DNA of 64,000 nt from Herbaspirillum sp. RV1423 (GCF_000577615.1 NZ_CBXX010000019.1:1-64000); one strand, 5' to 3'. Positions 1 to 9,122 are shown, counted from the stretch's first letter. Notes: a model not told the origin generated them from the letters alone. Numbers and translations: made by a program.

Positions 1-588
1 GGCTTTCATGATGTTGGGCAGGGTGACGTAGCGTGGCTCGTTCAGGCGCAGGTCGGTGGTCACGATGGCAGGTAAAGTCAGCGCCAGTGTTTCCAGGCCG
101 CCGTCGACTTCACGCGTCACGGAGACCTTGCCGTCTTCGACCACCACCCGGGAGGCGAAGGTCGCTTGCGGCCAACCCAGCAGCGCCGCCAGCATCTGGC
201 CGGTCTGGTTGCTGTCGTCGTCGATGGCTTGCTTGCCGAGGATGATCAGTTGCGGTTGTTCCTTGTCGGCCAGGGCTTTCAGCAGCTTGGCCACGGCCAG
301 CGGTTGCAGGTCCAGATCAGGGGCGGTTTCCACCAGGATGCCGCGGTCGGCGCCGATGGCCATGGCGGTGCGCAGGGTTTCCTGGCATTGCGTCACGCCG
401 CAGGACACGGCGATCACTTCGGTGACCTTGCCCGCTTCCTTCAGCCGCGTGGCTTCTTCCACCGCAATTTCGTCGAACGGGTTCATCGACATCTTGACGT
501 TGGCGATGTCCACGCCGCTGCCGTCGCTCTTGACCCGTACTTTCACGTTGTAATCTACTACCCGCTTCACGGGGACTAATACTTTCAT
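1..588 (-). CDS. etfB: Electron transfer flavoprotein subunit beta (3' end outside window)
   Basis: Reading the minus strand from the ATG at 588 gives a protein beginning [19 protein letters not shown], with [14 protein letters not shown] following, which is the typical start of EtfB. About 196 of roughly 249 residues are present and the frame is still open at base 1. EtfB pairs with EtfA to bind FAD and AMP and passes electrons from acyl-CoA dehydrogenases to ETF:quinone oxidoreductase. The partner etfA would be expected just outside the window on the left. A palindrome at 613-628 sits 25 bases upstream of the start and may be an operator. The family call is secure. Confidence 0.95.
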   Translation of the reverse strand, partial: MKVLVPVKRVVDYNVKVRVKSDGSGVDIANVKMSMNPFDEIAVEEATRLKEAGKVTEVIAVSCGVTQCQETLRTAMAIGADRGILVETAPDLDLQPLAVAKLLKALADKEQPQLIILGKQAIDDDSNQTGQMLAALLGWPQATFASRVVVEDGKVSVTREVDGGLETLALTLPAIVTTDLRLNEPRYVTLPNIMKA

Positions 589-612
589 CGCCTGGTCCTT
601 GGAAAAATCGAA

Positions 613-628
613 TTGACGTAAACGTAAA
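613..628. promoter_or_regulatory. Palindrome upstream of etfB, candidate operator
   Basis: TTGACGTAAACGTAAA is an inverted repeat with six of eight pairs matching (TTKACGT-NN-ACGTMAA type), 25 bases upstream of etfB. MerR-type LiuR regulators of branched-chain amino acid and acyl-CoA catabolism are known to use palindromes of this general form and etf genes are often in their regulons. The assignment to LiuR is inference from memory of that motif. Confidence 0.35.
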
Positions 629-897
629 CTGAAACGCGATTATAAAAGCAAAAACTGTTTTTCGCCGAATTTTAGCACGATCGTTCTATTCAACATACCC
701 GCAAAACATGAAATATCCCTTGTTTTTTGCTTTTCAGCATGCCCTTCCTGTCTGTCGCAAATTCATTTACAGACTCCAATAGTCCTCTCTTTTCAACCTA
801 AAGAACACGCCAACCCATCCGTAGACTGGGAAAGTCATCGATACGCACTTAAGGGACACACATCGTTTTTGCGATGACATCTCAAGGAGGATCGGTC

Positions 898-2430
898 ATG
901 CACTCCATCAAGTTCAAAATCGCTCTTGCATTCGGTATCTGCCTGCTCATCATGGCGATCGTCGGCGGTGCCAGCATCGCAGGCATTGCGAAGCTCAACA
1001 GCAACATCAATATCGCCTACTACGGCAATACTGTTCCCATTTCGCAATTGATGGACCTTTCGGCCTCCGAATTCGATATCCGGCGACAGCTAAGGCGGAT
1101 ACAAGTCGTACGCGATGCGAAAATGACAGAGAAAATGTTCACTGAGGTGAAAGCGACCCAAGCCAGCATGGACCGACAATGGAAAGCCTATTACCCCGCG
1201 GGTATTTCCAGTCCTGAAGAGAGGATCATTGCCGAGAATATCTCGACCATCTATCCGAACTACAAGGTTGCCATCGACAAAGCCGTCGCAGCCTTGCTCA
1301 CCGGAAATTTCGATGCCGCCGCCGCCGTGGTGGATCAAACGGTTCCCGTAGCTGAAAGTTTCCATAACGCGCTTGCAAAAGATGTCGACTACAACATCAA
1401 ACAGTCGCAACAATTCATCGTCGACAGTCTGTACACCTATCAGCTATTTTTATGGGGGGCCATCAGCGCAATTTCTCTGGGCATTGCGCTGATAGTCTGC
1501 GCCATGATTTATCTGTTCAAAGCCATCTCGACGCCGTTGAATTCAGCCATCGGCCTGATGGACCGGATTGCAGACGGCGAATTGACGGGCGACATCGCCG
1601 TGACTTCGCGCGATGAATTTGCCAAACTGCTTGCCGCCTTGGGCAAGATGAAAGCCAATCTGGTCGGCATCGTTTCCGGGGTCAAAGCATCGAGCGACGC
1701 CATCTCTCAGGCCACCAACGACATTGCGCTCGACAATGCCGATCTGTCCGAACGCACCCGGCTGCAAACCGTTTCCATCAAGGAAACCACCGCCAACATG
1801 AATACCCTGACCGACACCGTCAAGCAAAATGCAGACAGCGCGCGGGAGGCGACATTACTGGCAACCAACGCTTCAAGTGTGGCCGACAAGAGCAGCGCCG
1901 CCGTCAAACGCATGCTGTCCACCATGCACGACATCAGCAACAGTTCAACCAAAATCGCCGACATCACCAATCTGATCGAGGCCATCGCCTTTCAGACCAA
2001 TATTCTTGCGCTCAATGCTGCCGTCGAAGCGGCGCGGGCAGGCGAACAGGGACGAGGATTCACGGTGGTGGCCAGCGAAGTGCGGCACCTGGCGCAACGT
2101 TCATCCGCCGCCGCAAAGGAAATCAAGGAATTGATAGAAATTTCGGTCAGCACCATCAAGAATGGCGCATCTCAGGCGGAAGAAGTCGGGCACACCATGC
2201 TCGACGTACAAAAATCGATCAAACAGGTTTCCGAGATCAATGCCGAAATCGCCACCGCATCGGAGGCCCAGAAACAAGGTATCCAGACTGTCAATCAGGA
2301 AGTCCTGCAGATAGAACAGATCGCCCAGCAAAATGTGGATCTGGTCGCCAGAGTGACCGATGTCGCCAAATCGCTGGAACAACAAGCCGAACAACAGAAA
2401 AAGGACATTGCCGTATTCAAGACTTCCTGA
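898..2430 (+). CDS. Methyl-accepting chemotaxis protein
   Basis: The 510-residue protein has a membrane segment near residues 5-30, a periplasmic four-helix-bundle-like sensor region, a second membrane segment near 181-208, a HAMP linker and a long coiled signalling domain. The conserved hairpin tip ([20 protein letters not shown]) lies at about residues 367-386. The role is to sense an unknown ligand and control CheA through CheW. I chose ATG 898 because AAGGAGG lies 8 bases before it, whereas an in-frame ATG at 874 has no such site. There is no C-terminal NWETF-type pentapeptide, so adaptation would depend on other receptors. It stands alone between divergent etfB and convergent kdgK. Confidence 0.93.
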   Translation: MHSIKFKIALAFGICLLIMAIVGGASIAGIAKLNSNINIAYYGNTVPISQLMDLSASEFDIRRQLRRIQVVRDAKMTEKMFTEVKATQASMDRQWKAYYPAGISSPEERIIAENISTIYPNYKVAIDKAVAALLTGNFDAAAAVVDQTVPVAESFHNALAKDVDYNIKQSQQFIVDSLYTYQLFLWGAISAISLGIALIVCAMIYLFKAISTPLNSAIGLMDRIADGELTGDIAVTSRDEFAKLLAALGKMKANLVGIVSGVKASSDAISQATNDIALDNADLSERTRLQTVSIKETTANMNTLTDTVKQNADSAREATLLATNASSVADKSSAAVKRMLSTMHDISNSSTKIADITNLIEAIAFQTNILALNAAVEAARAGEQGRGFTVVASEVRHLAQRSSAAAKEIKELIEISVSTIKNGASQAEEVGHTMLDVQKSIKQVSEINAEIATASEAQKQGIQTVNQEVLQIEQIAQQNVDLVARVTDVAKSLEQQAEQQKKDIAVFKTS

Positions 2431-2461
2431 TTCTTTCGGCTTCTTCCCGTCACGTGGCGGC

Positions 2462-3394
2462 TCATCCCAACTGCGCGCGCGTCGGCAGACCTTCCATGTC
2501 GCCGACCACTTGGATCGCGAACGCGCCGATGCGATTGCCGCGCGCGACCGCATCAGTCATCGTCAGCCCCTCCAGCAAACCGCTGATCACGCCGACCGCG
2601 AAACCGTCGCCGGCGCCGACCGTATCGATCACTTTTTCGACCGGCACGCCGGCCACGACACCCTCCGCCCCGGCATTGCGGAAATAGGCTCCCTCCGCTC
2701 CCAGTTTGATCACTACCTGACTGACGCCGCGCTCCAGATAGAACGCGGCGATGTCGCGCGGTTCGCTGTAGCCGGTCAAAATCTTCCCCTCGCTCACACC
2801 GGGCAGCACCCAGTCCGCCTTGAACGCCAGTTCATTGAGTTTGTGCACCATCGCCTCCTGCGACGGCCACAGCATCGGGCGCAGATTCGGATCGAAGGAA
2901 ATCGTCTTGCCGTTGGCGCGCATGAAGTCCAGTGCATGATGCGCAAACGCCATCGTGCTCGGCGAGAGGGCCGCTGCAATGCCGGTCGCATGCAAATGGC
3001 GCGCGCTGCGAAAATAGGCTTCGTCGAAATCGGCCTGCGACAGATGGCTGGCCGCCGATCCCTTGCGGTAATACTCGATGGCCGGATCGGCGCCATCCAC
3101 GGCCTTGGCCTTGAGTTGAATCGCCGTGCGGAACTCCGGGTCGGTCGCCACGTGGCTGACATCGACGCCCTCCTGCGCGACGCGCTTGCGGATGAAACGG
3201 CCGAAAGAATCGTTGCCGACCCGGCTGACCCAACCCACCTTCAGGCCCAGGCGCGCCAGACCGATGGCGACATTGGTCTCGGCCCCGGCCAGGCGGCGCG
3301 TGTATTTCTCGACATCGGCGAAATCTCCCGCTTCGTCGGCGACAAACAACGCCAATGCTTCGCCGTACGTGACGACGTCCAGTTGTATTTGCAT
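2462..3394 (-). CDS. kdgK: PfkB-family sugar kinase, 2-dehydro-3-deoxygluconokinase type
   Basis: The 310-residue protein is a ribokinase/PfkB-fold kinase. It starts MQIQLDVVTYGEALALF, has the first PfkB signature around residues 28-43 (LAGAETNVAIGLARLG) and the second, with the catalytic aspartate, in DTVGAGDGFAVG near residue 255. KDG kinases phosphorylate 2-keto-3-deoxygluconate for Entner-Doudoroff-type cleavage. A longer open frame exists upstream, but the ATG at 3394 matches the family start and is preceded by GGAAG. It is the last gene of a minus-strand operon with an isomerase and an amino-acid-type ABC importer. Exact sugar specificity is inferred. Confidence 0.82.
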   Translation of the reverse strand: MQIQLDVVTYGEALALFVADEAGDFADVEKYTRRLAGAETNVAIGLARLGLKVGWVSRVGNDSFGRFIRKRVAQEGVDVSHVATDPEFRTAIQLKAKAVDGADPAIEYYRKGSAASHLSQADFDEAYFRSARHLHATGIAAALSPSTMAFAHHALDFMRANGKTISFDPNLRPMLWPSQEAMVHKLNELAFKADWVLPGVSEGKILTGYSEPRDIAAFYLERGVSQVVIKLGAEGAYFRNAGAEGVVAGVPVEKVIDTVGAGDGFAVGVISGLLEGLTMTDAVARGNRIGAFAIQVVGDMEGLPTRAQLG

Positions 3395-3423
3395 GAGTAT
3401 GCTTCCAGATTGAATCAGGCAGA

Positions 3424-4170
3424 TCAGGCTGAAGCCAGCATCGCCACATAATTGCGCGTCGCCGCTTCGAGATCCTTGCCGACGATGGGAAATTCGATCG
3501 CACGCTGCACGCCGCGCGGAAAATGCGAAAACAGGCGCCGCCAGACGGCGTCGTCTTCGTCGAGCGGAATCGCCCTGAGCTTGCCCTTGTCGTTCCACAC
3601 GCCCTTGCAATGCACATATTGCACGTGCCCCGCCAGCGTGCGCGCCGCGACTTCCGCGTCGACGCCGCTCCAGCGCCAGTTGCCCATGTCGAAGGTCATG
3701 CCGACCGGCACGCCGGTGCCGGAACAGACCGCGAGAAAATTCGCAATCGCTTCGAGCTGGCCGCCATGTTCGGTCTGGTCGTTCTCAAGCAACAAAGGAA
3801 CAGGAGCCTGCGCCACGAAACGCGACCAGTCCAGCATGTTGCTGGCCGGCGAAAAATGGCCGAGCGAAACTTTGACGAAACGCGATTGCAGTTGCTGCGC
3901 CTCCGCCATGACCTGCTCCAGTTCATCACGCGCCAGCGAACCGTCTTTGCGGAACAATTCGATCGGCGCCGAGTACACCGAAAACAGCTTGTGCCGCGCC
4001 AGCAGATCGTGCAGTTCGTCGAAATCGGGCAGCTCGACGAACAGCTCGCGGCGGATTTCCAGCCCGGCCGCGCCGGCCGCGGCAACGATGGGAACCAGAT
4101 GCGCATGCCCCATCTGCCGCACGAAATCCGCACCATAGGCCGACGCCGCGACCAGCACCGGGGTTTTCAT
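3424..4170 (-). CDS. Sugar phosphate isomerase/epimerase-like TIM-barrel protein
   Basis: This 248-residue protein resembles the xylose isomerase-like TIM-barrel family (sugar isomerases, epimerases, endonuclease IV). Candidate metal ligands appear in the usual order: Glu in LLLENDQ, Asp in TFDMGN, His in YVHCKG and Glu in AIEFPI. Such enzymes use a divalent metal to isomerise or epimerise small sugars or related acids. The ATG at 4170 overlaps the stop of the upstream ATPase gene by four bases (ATGA), which fixes the start and implies translational coupling. Together with the kinase downstream it probably processes the compound imported by the transporter. Substrate unknown. Confidence 0.8.
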   Translation of the reverse strand: MKTPVLVAASAYGADFVRQMGHAHLVPIVAAAGAAGLEIRRELFVELPDFDELHDLLARHKLFSVYSAPIELFRKDGSLARDELEQVMAEAQQLQSRFVKVSLGHFSPASNMLDWSRFVAQAPVPLLLENDQTEHGGQLEAIANFLAVCSGTGVPVGMTFDMGNWRWSGVDAEVAARTLAGHVQYVHCKGVWNDKGKLRAIPLDEDDAVWRRLFSHFPRGVQRAIEFPIVGKDLEAATRNYVAMLASA

Positions 4171-4901
4171 TTGATCGCGCCCGCGCCGATGAACTGGCGC
4201 GCTTCCGGCGTTTGCGGATCGGCGAAGAATTCCCTGGACGGCCGCGCTTCCCACACCTTGCCCTGATGCATGAACACGGTGAGATCGGCGACGCGCCGGG
4301 CGAATTCCATTTCGTGCGTGACAAGCAACATAGTCATTCCTCCTCTGGCGAGTTCTTCCATGACTTTCAGCACTTCCTGCGTCAACTCCGGATCCAGCGC
4401 CGAAGTCACTTCATCGAACAGCATGACCTGCGGCTCCATCGCCAGCGAACGCGCAATCGCCACGCGCTGCTGCTGGCCGCCGGACAATTGCTCCGGATAG
4501 GCGTCGCGCTTGTGATCAAGACCGACTTGCTGCAACACCTTGATCGCCGTTTCGCGGGCTTTTTCCGTCGCCACCTTCTTGACGATGCGCGGCGACAGCA
4601 TGACGTTCTCCTCCACGGTCAGATGCGGGAACAGATTGTAGTGCTGGAACACCATCCCGACGTCCTTGCGCAACGCGATCAGATGCTCATGTCTGGCGGT
4701 GAGCTTGTGACCCGCAACAGTGATGCTACCACCATCAATCGTCTCCAAACCATTGATACAACGCAGCATCGTACTTTTTCCCGAACCGCTGCGTCCGATG
4801 ACCGCAATGACCTGTCCGCGCTCGACGGACAGCGATATCCCATTCAAGACCTGGTTGCTGCCGAAGCTCTTGGTGATGTTGTCGATCTCAACGATGGGCA
4901 T
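4167..4901 (-). CDS. Polar amino acid-type ABC transporter, ATP-binding protein
   Basis: The 244-residue protein is a GlnQ/HisP-type ATPase. Walker A (GRSGSGKST) is at residues 36-44, the ABC signature LSGGQ at 139-143 and Walker B (VMLFDE) at 159-164, followed by VTSALDPE. It energises the two permeases encoded immediately upstream, with a start that overlaps the preceding permease gene by 14 bases. The family usually imports amino acids, opines or amino sugar acids. The linkage to sugar enzymes and a LacI regulator argues against a plain amino acid substrate here. Confidence 0.93.
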   Translation of the reverse strand: MPIVEIDNITKSFGSNQVLNGISLSVERGQVIAVIGRSGSGKSTMLRCINGLETIDGGSITVAGHKLTARHEHLIALRKDVGMVFQHYNLFPHLTVEENVMLSPRIVKKVATEKARETAIKVLQQVGLDHKRDAYPEQLSGGQQQRVAIARSLAMEPQVMLFDEVTSALDPELTQEVLKVMEELARGGMTMLLVTHEMEFARRVADLTVFMHQGKVWEARPSREFFADPQTPEARQFIGAGAIK

Positions 4902-5538
4902 GGAATTTCCTTTCTAAAGCGGAACTGAAGCGCGACAGCGGGTAGCAAAAGACAAAATAGATCGCTGCGACAATCGGGAATACGAGGAAGGGCTGGAAAG
5001 TCGCGTTGCTGACGAGCTTGCCCGCCTGCGTCAACTCCACCAGACCGATGATGGAAGCAATCGACGTGTTCTTGACGATCTGCACCAGGAAGCCGACCGT
5101 CGGCGGCAGCGAAATGCGCGTGGCCTGCGGCAGGATCACGTAACGCAACTGCTGCCAGCGGTTCATCGCCAGCGCAGTGGACGCTTCCCACTGCGGAACC
5201 GGCACCGCTTCGATGCAACCGCGCCAGATTTCGCCCAGATAGGCGCTGGTGTAGATCGTCATCGCAATCGTCGCCGCCACCATCGGCGGCAGCTTGAAGC
5301 CGTAAATCGCCAGTCCGTAGAACGCCAGGAACAGAATGATCAGCACCGGCGTGCCCTGGATGATCTGGATATACACGGCCGACAAGGTGCGCAGGCTGCG
5401 CAGGTGCGAGGTCCGCATCAACGCCACGATGAAACCCGCCGCGCCGCCGATCACAAACGCCAGCAGCGACAGCAGCACGGTCCAGCGAGCGGCTTCCAAC
5501 AGGAAGACGAACTGGTCCCAGGAAAATTCGGCAATCAT
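4888..5538 (-). CDS. Polar amino acid-type ABC transporter, permease 2
   Basis: This 216-residue integral membrane protein belongs to the HisM/GlnP permease family. It has about five hydrophobic segments, and the loop that contacts the ATPase is visible as EASTALAMNRWQQLRYVILP (residues about 131-150). ATG 5538 overlaps the stop of the other permease by four bases (ATGA), so the two are probably made in equal amounts and act as a heterodimeric pore in the inner membrane. Confidence 0.92.
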   Translation of the reverse strand: MIAEFSWDQFVFLLEAARWTVLLSLLAFVIGGAAGFIVALMRTSHLRSLRTLSAVYIQIIQGTPVLIILFLAFYGLAIYGFKLPPMVAATIAMTIYTSAYLGEIWRGCIEAVPVPQWEASTALAMNRWQQLRYVILPQATRISLPPTVGFLVQIVKNTSIASIIGLVELTQAGKLVSNATFQPFLVFPIVAAIYFVFCYPLSRFSSALERKFHAHR

Positions 5539-6233
5539 CGCATCCCCCCCGGCCGCGCTACGCCAAGACGGCGGCGGCGTTTGAATACAACCAGACCAAT
5601 GAGCCAGAAGCCGAGGCGGAACAGCAGCGCCAGCAAAATGTAGAGCACCATCACGATCAGGTAAATCTCGAAGCTGCGGAAGGTTTCCGCATCCAGCAGA
5701 TTGGCGCTCGCGGTCAACTCTTCGGCGGAAATCGCCGACACCACGCTCGACGCCAGCATCATCAGCGTGAACTGACTGGCCAATGCCGGATAGACTTTTT
5801 CGAGAGCCGGCGTCAACACCACATGGCGAATCACCTGCCAGCGCGTCATCGCCAGCGCTTGCGCGGCCTCGATCTGCGAAGGATGAACCGCCATCATGCC
5901 GGCGCGCACGATCTCGGTCGAATACGCCCCGAGATTGACCGTCATCGCCACCAGCGCAGCGACATTGGCGTCGACTTGTATGCCCGCAGCGGGCAAGCCG
6001 AAAAAGATAATGAACAACTGCACCAGGAATGGCGTGCTGCGAATCAGTTCCACATAGGACGTGACCGCAAAGCGGGCCGGCGCCGAACCGTGAATGCTCA
6101 CGATCGCCCCGAAAATCCCCACCGCCAGACCGCAGATCATCGACAGCGCGCTCAGCCGGATGGTGAGCAAGGCTCCCCATAACAACTGGTCCATGTGCTG
6201 AAAGATGAACGCAAACTGAAAATCATAAGACAT
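5535..6233 (-). CDS. Polar amino acid-type ABC transporter, permease 1
   Basis: The 232-residue HisQ/GlnP-family permease shows about five membrane segments and the EAA loop EAAQALAMTRWQVIRHVVLT. The C-terminus is a short basic tail rich in arginine. It lies between the solute-binding protein gene, from which it is separated by a hairpin repeat of about 100 bases, and the second permease, which it overlaps by four bases. It forms half of the membrane channel of the importer. Confidence 0.92.
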   Translation of the reverse strand: MSYDFQFAFIFQHMDQLLWGALLTIRLSALSMICGLAVGIFGAIVSIHGSAPARFAVTSYVELIRSTPFLVQLFIIFFGLPAAGIQVDANVAALVAMTVNLGAYSTEIVRAGMMAVHPSQIEAAQALAMTRWQVIRHVVLTPALEKVYPALASQFTLMMLASSVVSAISAEELTASANLLDAETFRSFEIYLIVMVLYILLALLFRLGFWLIGLVVFKRRRRLGVARPGGMR

Positions 6234-6339
6234 CTTCTACTCCTTGCCGATGCGCCGGACCGCCATACATGACAACGGTCGGCAGAAACATCCAAGCCAC
6301 AATCAACACCTGGCGCTCACAAGCCCTCATCAATAACTT

Positions 6340-6441
6340 GTCGTTCCGGCGAACGCCGGAACCCGGCGGCGTAGTTCACTCTATCGCGGCGATTGATCAC
6401 CCCGCGTTACTACGCTGGGTCCCGGCGTTCGCCGGGACGAC
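6340..6441. repeat. REP-like hairpin repeat, copy 1
   Basis: Two hairpin arms in opposite orientation bound the element: GTCGTTCCGGCGAACGCCGG at the left and CCGGCGTTCGCCGGGACGAC at the right. Four related copies occur in this window (10079, 34667, 41173 and 59326). All are intergenic. This one separates the solute-binding protein gene from the permease genes of one operon and could act as an mRNA stabiliser or attenuator. Confidence 0.85.
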
Positions 6442-6492
6442 GTGCTATTGAATTTTCCGGTCTGATCGTGAATTGGATTGATTAAACGTTTC

Positions 6493-7299
6493 TTAAAATA
6501 CCGGCAGGTTCGGCAGCGGCGAACCTGCCCACTTGCGGGAGATCGCGTCCAATTCGCCGTTCAGCTTGACGTAGTAGATAAAGTTGTTGAGCCATTGCTG
6601 CAGATCGAAAGCGCCCTTGCGCACGGTCATCGAGTTCGGTTGCACGGAGTAAGGGAACTTGATCTCGATCTTGCCGGCGCCGCGGGTCTTGACGATTTCG
6701 GTGGCCATGGTGTTCGGGATCGAGATCGCATCCACCTGGCCGCTCAGCAAAGCCTGCGTCACGGTCGAGTCGTCCTCGAAACGGACCAGCACGGTGCCGG
6801 CAGGCGCCAGACGGGTCAACGCGGTGTCGTTGGTGCTGCCGCGCGATACACCGACCTTCTTCTTGACCAGGTCGTTCAGGTTCTTGTACTTGGAGCCGAC
6901 CGGACCGACGATGGACAATTCAAAGCCGCTGTAAGGAATCGTGAACATCACCGACTTGGCGCGCTCAGGCGTCGGCGCCAGGGTTGCGGCCAGGAAGTCG
7001 ACCTTGCCGGATTCCAGTGCAGGAATACGTGCAGGCGGCACCAGTGGAACGATTTCCACCGGCAGGCCGAGGTATTTGCCGATCAGGTTGGCGACATCGA
7101 CGTCATAACCGATCGGTTCGCCCTTGGCATCGACGCTGCCGAATGGCGGCGTGCCGCTGACGACGCCGATGGTGACCTTGCCTTTCTTGATCAGGTCGGC
7201 CACGGTTTGCGCGCTGGCGCTTGCCGCCGCGCCGACCGCGCATGTTGCGGCCAGCATCAGCGCGATGAATTTGGTGCTGAATAATTTTTTGATGCTCAT
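6493..7299 (-). CDS. Polar amino acid-type ABC transporter, substrate-binding protein
   Basis: The protein (268 residues) has a signal peptide of about 30 residues ending in a run of Ala/Ser (ASASAQ), then a family 3 solute-binding fold. The motif KGKVTIGVVSGTPPFGSVDA and the later GYDVDVANLIGKYLG are typical of the first lobe. It captures the substrate in the periplasm for the two permeases and ATPase downstream. The ATG at 7299 has AAAAGGAG upstream. In-frame codons further upstream lack a ribosome site and would put extra sequence before the signal peptide. A LacI-type palindrome at 7460-7479 lies in its leader. Confidence 0.93.
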   Translation of the reverse strand: MSIKKLFSTKFIALMLAATCAVGAAASASAQTVADLIKKGKVTIGVVSGTPPFGSVDAKGEPIGYDVDVANLIGKYLGLPVEIVPLVPPARIPALESGKVDFLAATLAPTPERAKSVMFTIPYSGFELSIVGPVGSKYKNLNDLVKKKVGVSRGSTNDTALTRLAPAGTVLVRFEDDSTVTQALLSGQVDAISIPNTMATEIVKTRGAGKIEIKFPYSVQPNSMTVRKGAFDLQQWLNNFIYYVKLNGELDAISRKWAGSPLPNLPVF

Positions 7300-7459
7300 G
7301 AATAGTCTCCTTTTCGTCGCAAGCGGTCTCGGGTAAAAGCCGCCGGCGAACGTCCTCGATAATGGGCTTGCGCCCGCTTGTTGATTGCTTCGCACTCCGG
7401 ACGACGTTGCCGCTGCCGCCGACGCTCCACAAGTCATGCATCGCATGTGCATTTATTTT

Positions 7460-7479
7460 TTCTGGTATCGGTTCCAGAA
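7460..7479. promoter_or_regulatory. LacI-type operator upstream of the ABC/kinase operon
   Basis: TTCTGGTATCGGTTCCAGAA is a 20-base inverted repeat with eight of ten pairs matching and a central CG, the form bound by LacI-family dimers. It shares the half-site GGTTCCA with the perfect palindrome at 8653-8668 in front of the lacI-type gene. It lies between that gene and the importer operon. Confidence 0.65.
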
Positions 7480-7482
7480 TAT

Positions 7483-8559
7483 TCAAGGATCTTTCGATCC
7501 CGCAGAAGCCTGCGCCGGCTGGCTCGAACCACGCTGGATAAGCCTGCCGTCCAACAAAATCTCTCGACGCGGCGCGCTTTCGCCGTGAATGCGCGCCAGC
7601 AAACGTTCTATGGCGGAAAAACCGATCTCGTAAGTGGGCTGCTCGATCGTGCTGATGCCGCTGCCCACCAGCGGCGACCAGGACAACTCATCGAAACACA
7701 ACAAACCGATATCTTCCGGAAACCGTAATTTCATGCTGCGCAGCGCCAGCGCGATCTGCAGCGACACCATGCCGTTGCCCGCCAGGATGGCCAACTTGGC
7801 CGCATCGCCGCGCTGGCCGCGCCGTCGCTTGAAAAAATCCTGCAGCATCGCCGCCACATGACCCGGCTGGTCGATATGCACTTCCACCGTTTCGCCATGG
7901 GCATCGGGCCGCCCCGAGATTGCCTCCAGGAAGCCGGCCTGCCGTCCCTGGCGCGAACTGACGCCATGCAGCGGTTGCACCACCAGACCGATATCGGTGT
8001 AGCCGCTGGCCAGCAGATGCTCGGTCGCCATGCGCGCTGCGCGCACATTGTCCAGTCCCACCAGATCGAAATCGCAACCCTCGATACGCCGGTCCAGCAA
8101 CACCACCGGGAATGCCGTGCGTCCCAACTCCTTGAGCGGCGCCACGTTGCGCCCTTGCGTGTTGAACAGCAAACCTTCCACGCTATAGGAATGCAAGGCC
8201 GCCAGCGATTGCTTTTCGCGCTTTTCATCATTGCCGGTATTGCACAGCATGAGCGTATACCCGTGCTCCTGACAGGCCGCCTCGGCGCCGTGCAGCACCG
8301 CCACCGAATACGGATTCAGGATATCCGCCACCAGCATCCCGATCAGGCGCGTGCGGCCGCCCTTGAGGCCGCGCGCCATCTGGCTGGGCTGGTAGCCGAG
8401 CCGGGCAATCGTGCTGCGGATGCGTTCGCGCAGATGCTCCGACAAAGCGTCCAGCTCGCCACCGAGATAGCGCGAAATACTGGTTTTCGACACACCAGCC
8501 TCGCGCGCGACCTGGGCAATCGTGACCCGGCCTGCGCCGACGCTGCGCGTGTATTGCAT
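7483..8559 (-). CDS. LacI-family transcriptional regulator
   Basis: The 358-residue protein has an N-terminal LacI helix-turn-helix (RVTIAQVAREAGVSKTSISR at about residues 10-29), a hinge helix region (YQPSQMARGLKGGRT) and a periplasmic-binding-protein-like effector domain. It probably represses the adjacent importer-isomerase-kinase operon and itself through the two palindromes at 7460-7479 and 8653-8668, releasing DNA when a sugar-like inducer binds. The ATG at 8559 was chosen. A TTG-started extension to 8589 is possible but is not needed for the domain. Confidence 0.93.
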   Translation of the reverse strand: MQYTRSVGAGRVTIAQVAREAGVSKTSISRYLGGELDALSEHLRERIRSTIARLGYQPSQMARGLKGGRTRLIGMLVADILNPYSVAVLHGAEAACQEHGYTLMLCNTGNDEKREKQSLAALHSYSVEGLLFNTQGRNVAPLKELGRTAFPVVLLDRRIEGCDFDLVGLDNVRAARMATEHLLASGYTDIGLVVQPLHGVSSRQGRQAGFLEAISGRPDAHGETVEVHIDQPGHVAAMLQDFFKRRRGQRGDAAKLAILAGNGMVSLQIALALRSMKLRFPEDIGLLCFDELSWSPLVGSGISTIEQPTYEIGFSAIERLLARIHGESAPRREILLDGRLIQRGSSQPAQASAGSKDP

Positions 8560-8652
8560 ATTGGATTTTTGTCTCACTCTACCTGCCAAATCGTTGATTG
8601 TTATCGGCTGATTTGTTCTACGGGTTCCCAGGTTTCTTTTTTATGTGAATCT

Positions 8653-8668
8653 TTGGAACCGGTTCCAA
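8653..8668. promoter_or_regulatory. Perfect LacI-type palindrome upstream of the regulator gene
   Basis: TTGGAACCGGTTCCAA is a perfect 16-base palindrome with central CG, about 95 bases upstream of the LacI-type regulator start. The half-site matches that at 7460-7479, which suggests autoregulation. Confidence 0.7.
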
Positions 8669-8746
8669 GATAGCAGCCGAAAAATCCTTTTGCAAACTAT
8701 TTCAGATGAAAATTTTTAACAGAGGTGATGATGAAAAGACGTCGTA

Positions 8747-8764
8747 ACGCACAAACATGTGCGT
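8747..8764. other. Inverted repeat in the gene-free stretch 8590-8891
   Basis: ACGCACA-AACA-TGTGCGT is a perfect 7-base inverted repeat. The surrounding stretch between the LacI regulator start and the fdsD stop also holds the palindrome at 8653 and a hairpin at 8851, but I see no convincing gene in it. Short plus-strand frames here have no family resemblance. The role of this repeat is unknown. Confidence 0.4.
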
Positions 8765-8850
8765 CAGGAAATTGGTGCGGAGCGATATTTCCAGCGAAGA
8801 ATGCCGCGCTTATCGACAGAAGATCAGGAAAAAAATTCAGGGATGTTGCT

Positions 8851-8873
8851 GCGCCGCATAAACACTGCGGCGC
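8851..8873 (-). terminator. Hairpin downstream of fdsD
   Basis: GCGCCGCA-TAAACAC-TGCGGCGC forms an 8-base stem 19 bases past the fdsD stop on the minus strand. There is no T-tract after it, so it may stabilise the 3' end or assist Rho rather than act as an intrinsic terminator. Confidence 0.45.
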
Positions 8874-8891
8874 TTCATGCGAACACGCAGT

Positions 8892-9122
8892 TCACGCCAC
8901 CTGCAAGTCAGCGTGATGCGCCTTCACCGCTTCAAGAACGATGTCGCTCAGTTCAGGACCGCCCTCGTTCTCAACGTATTCCAGCAAAGCCCGGCGCATG
9001 CGCGGCTCCCAGAAACGCTTGAGATGCGTTGCCAGATCCTTTACCGCCTGCTCGTGGTCCGGCATGGTGGAAAAGAAGGCGCCGATCTGGTTGGCCATCT
9101 TGATCAGGTGCTGGAGATTCAT
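8892..9122 (-). CDS. fdsD: NAD-dependent formate dehydrogenase delta subunit
   Basis: The 76-residue protein starts MNLQHLIKMANQIGAFFSTM and contains HLKRFWEPRMRRALLEYVE, the hallmark of the small FdsD subunit. FdsD is found in soluble FdsABG(D) complexes of betaproteobacteria and rhodobacteria, where it supports assembly or stability of the enzyme and carries no cofactor. It is the last gene of the fds operon, 53 bases after the fdhD gene. The length fits the family. Confidence 0.93.
   Translation of the reverse strand: MNLQHLIKMANQIGAFFSTMPDHEQAVKDLATHLKRFWEPRMRRALLEYVENEGGPELSDIVLEAVKAHHADLQVA

Noticed and set aside
56-579. Long plus-strand frames over the left end
   Set aside because: They are the antisense of etfB, whose minus-strand protein is clear and conserved.
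8725-8916. Plus-strand frame of 63 codons in the LacI-fdsD gap
   Set aside because: No ribosome site or family, and it runs into fdsD on the other strand and across a hairpin.
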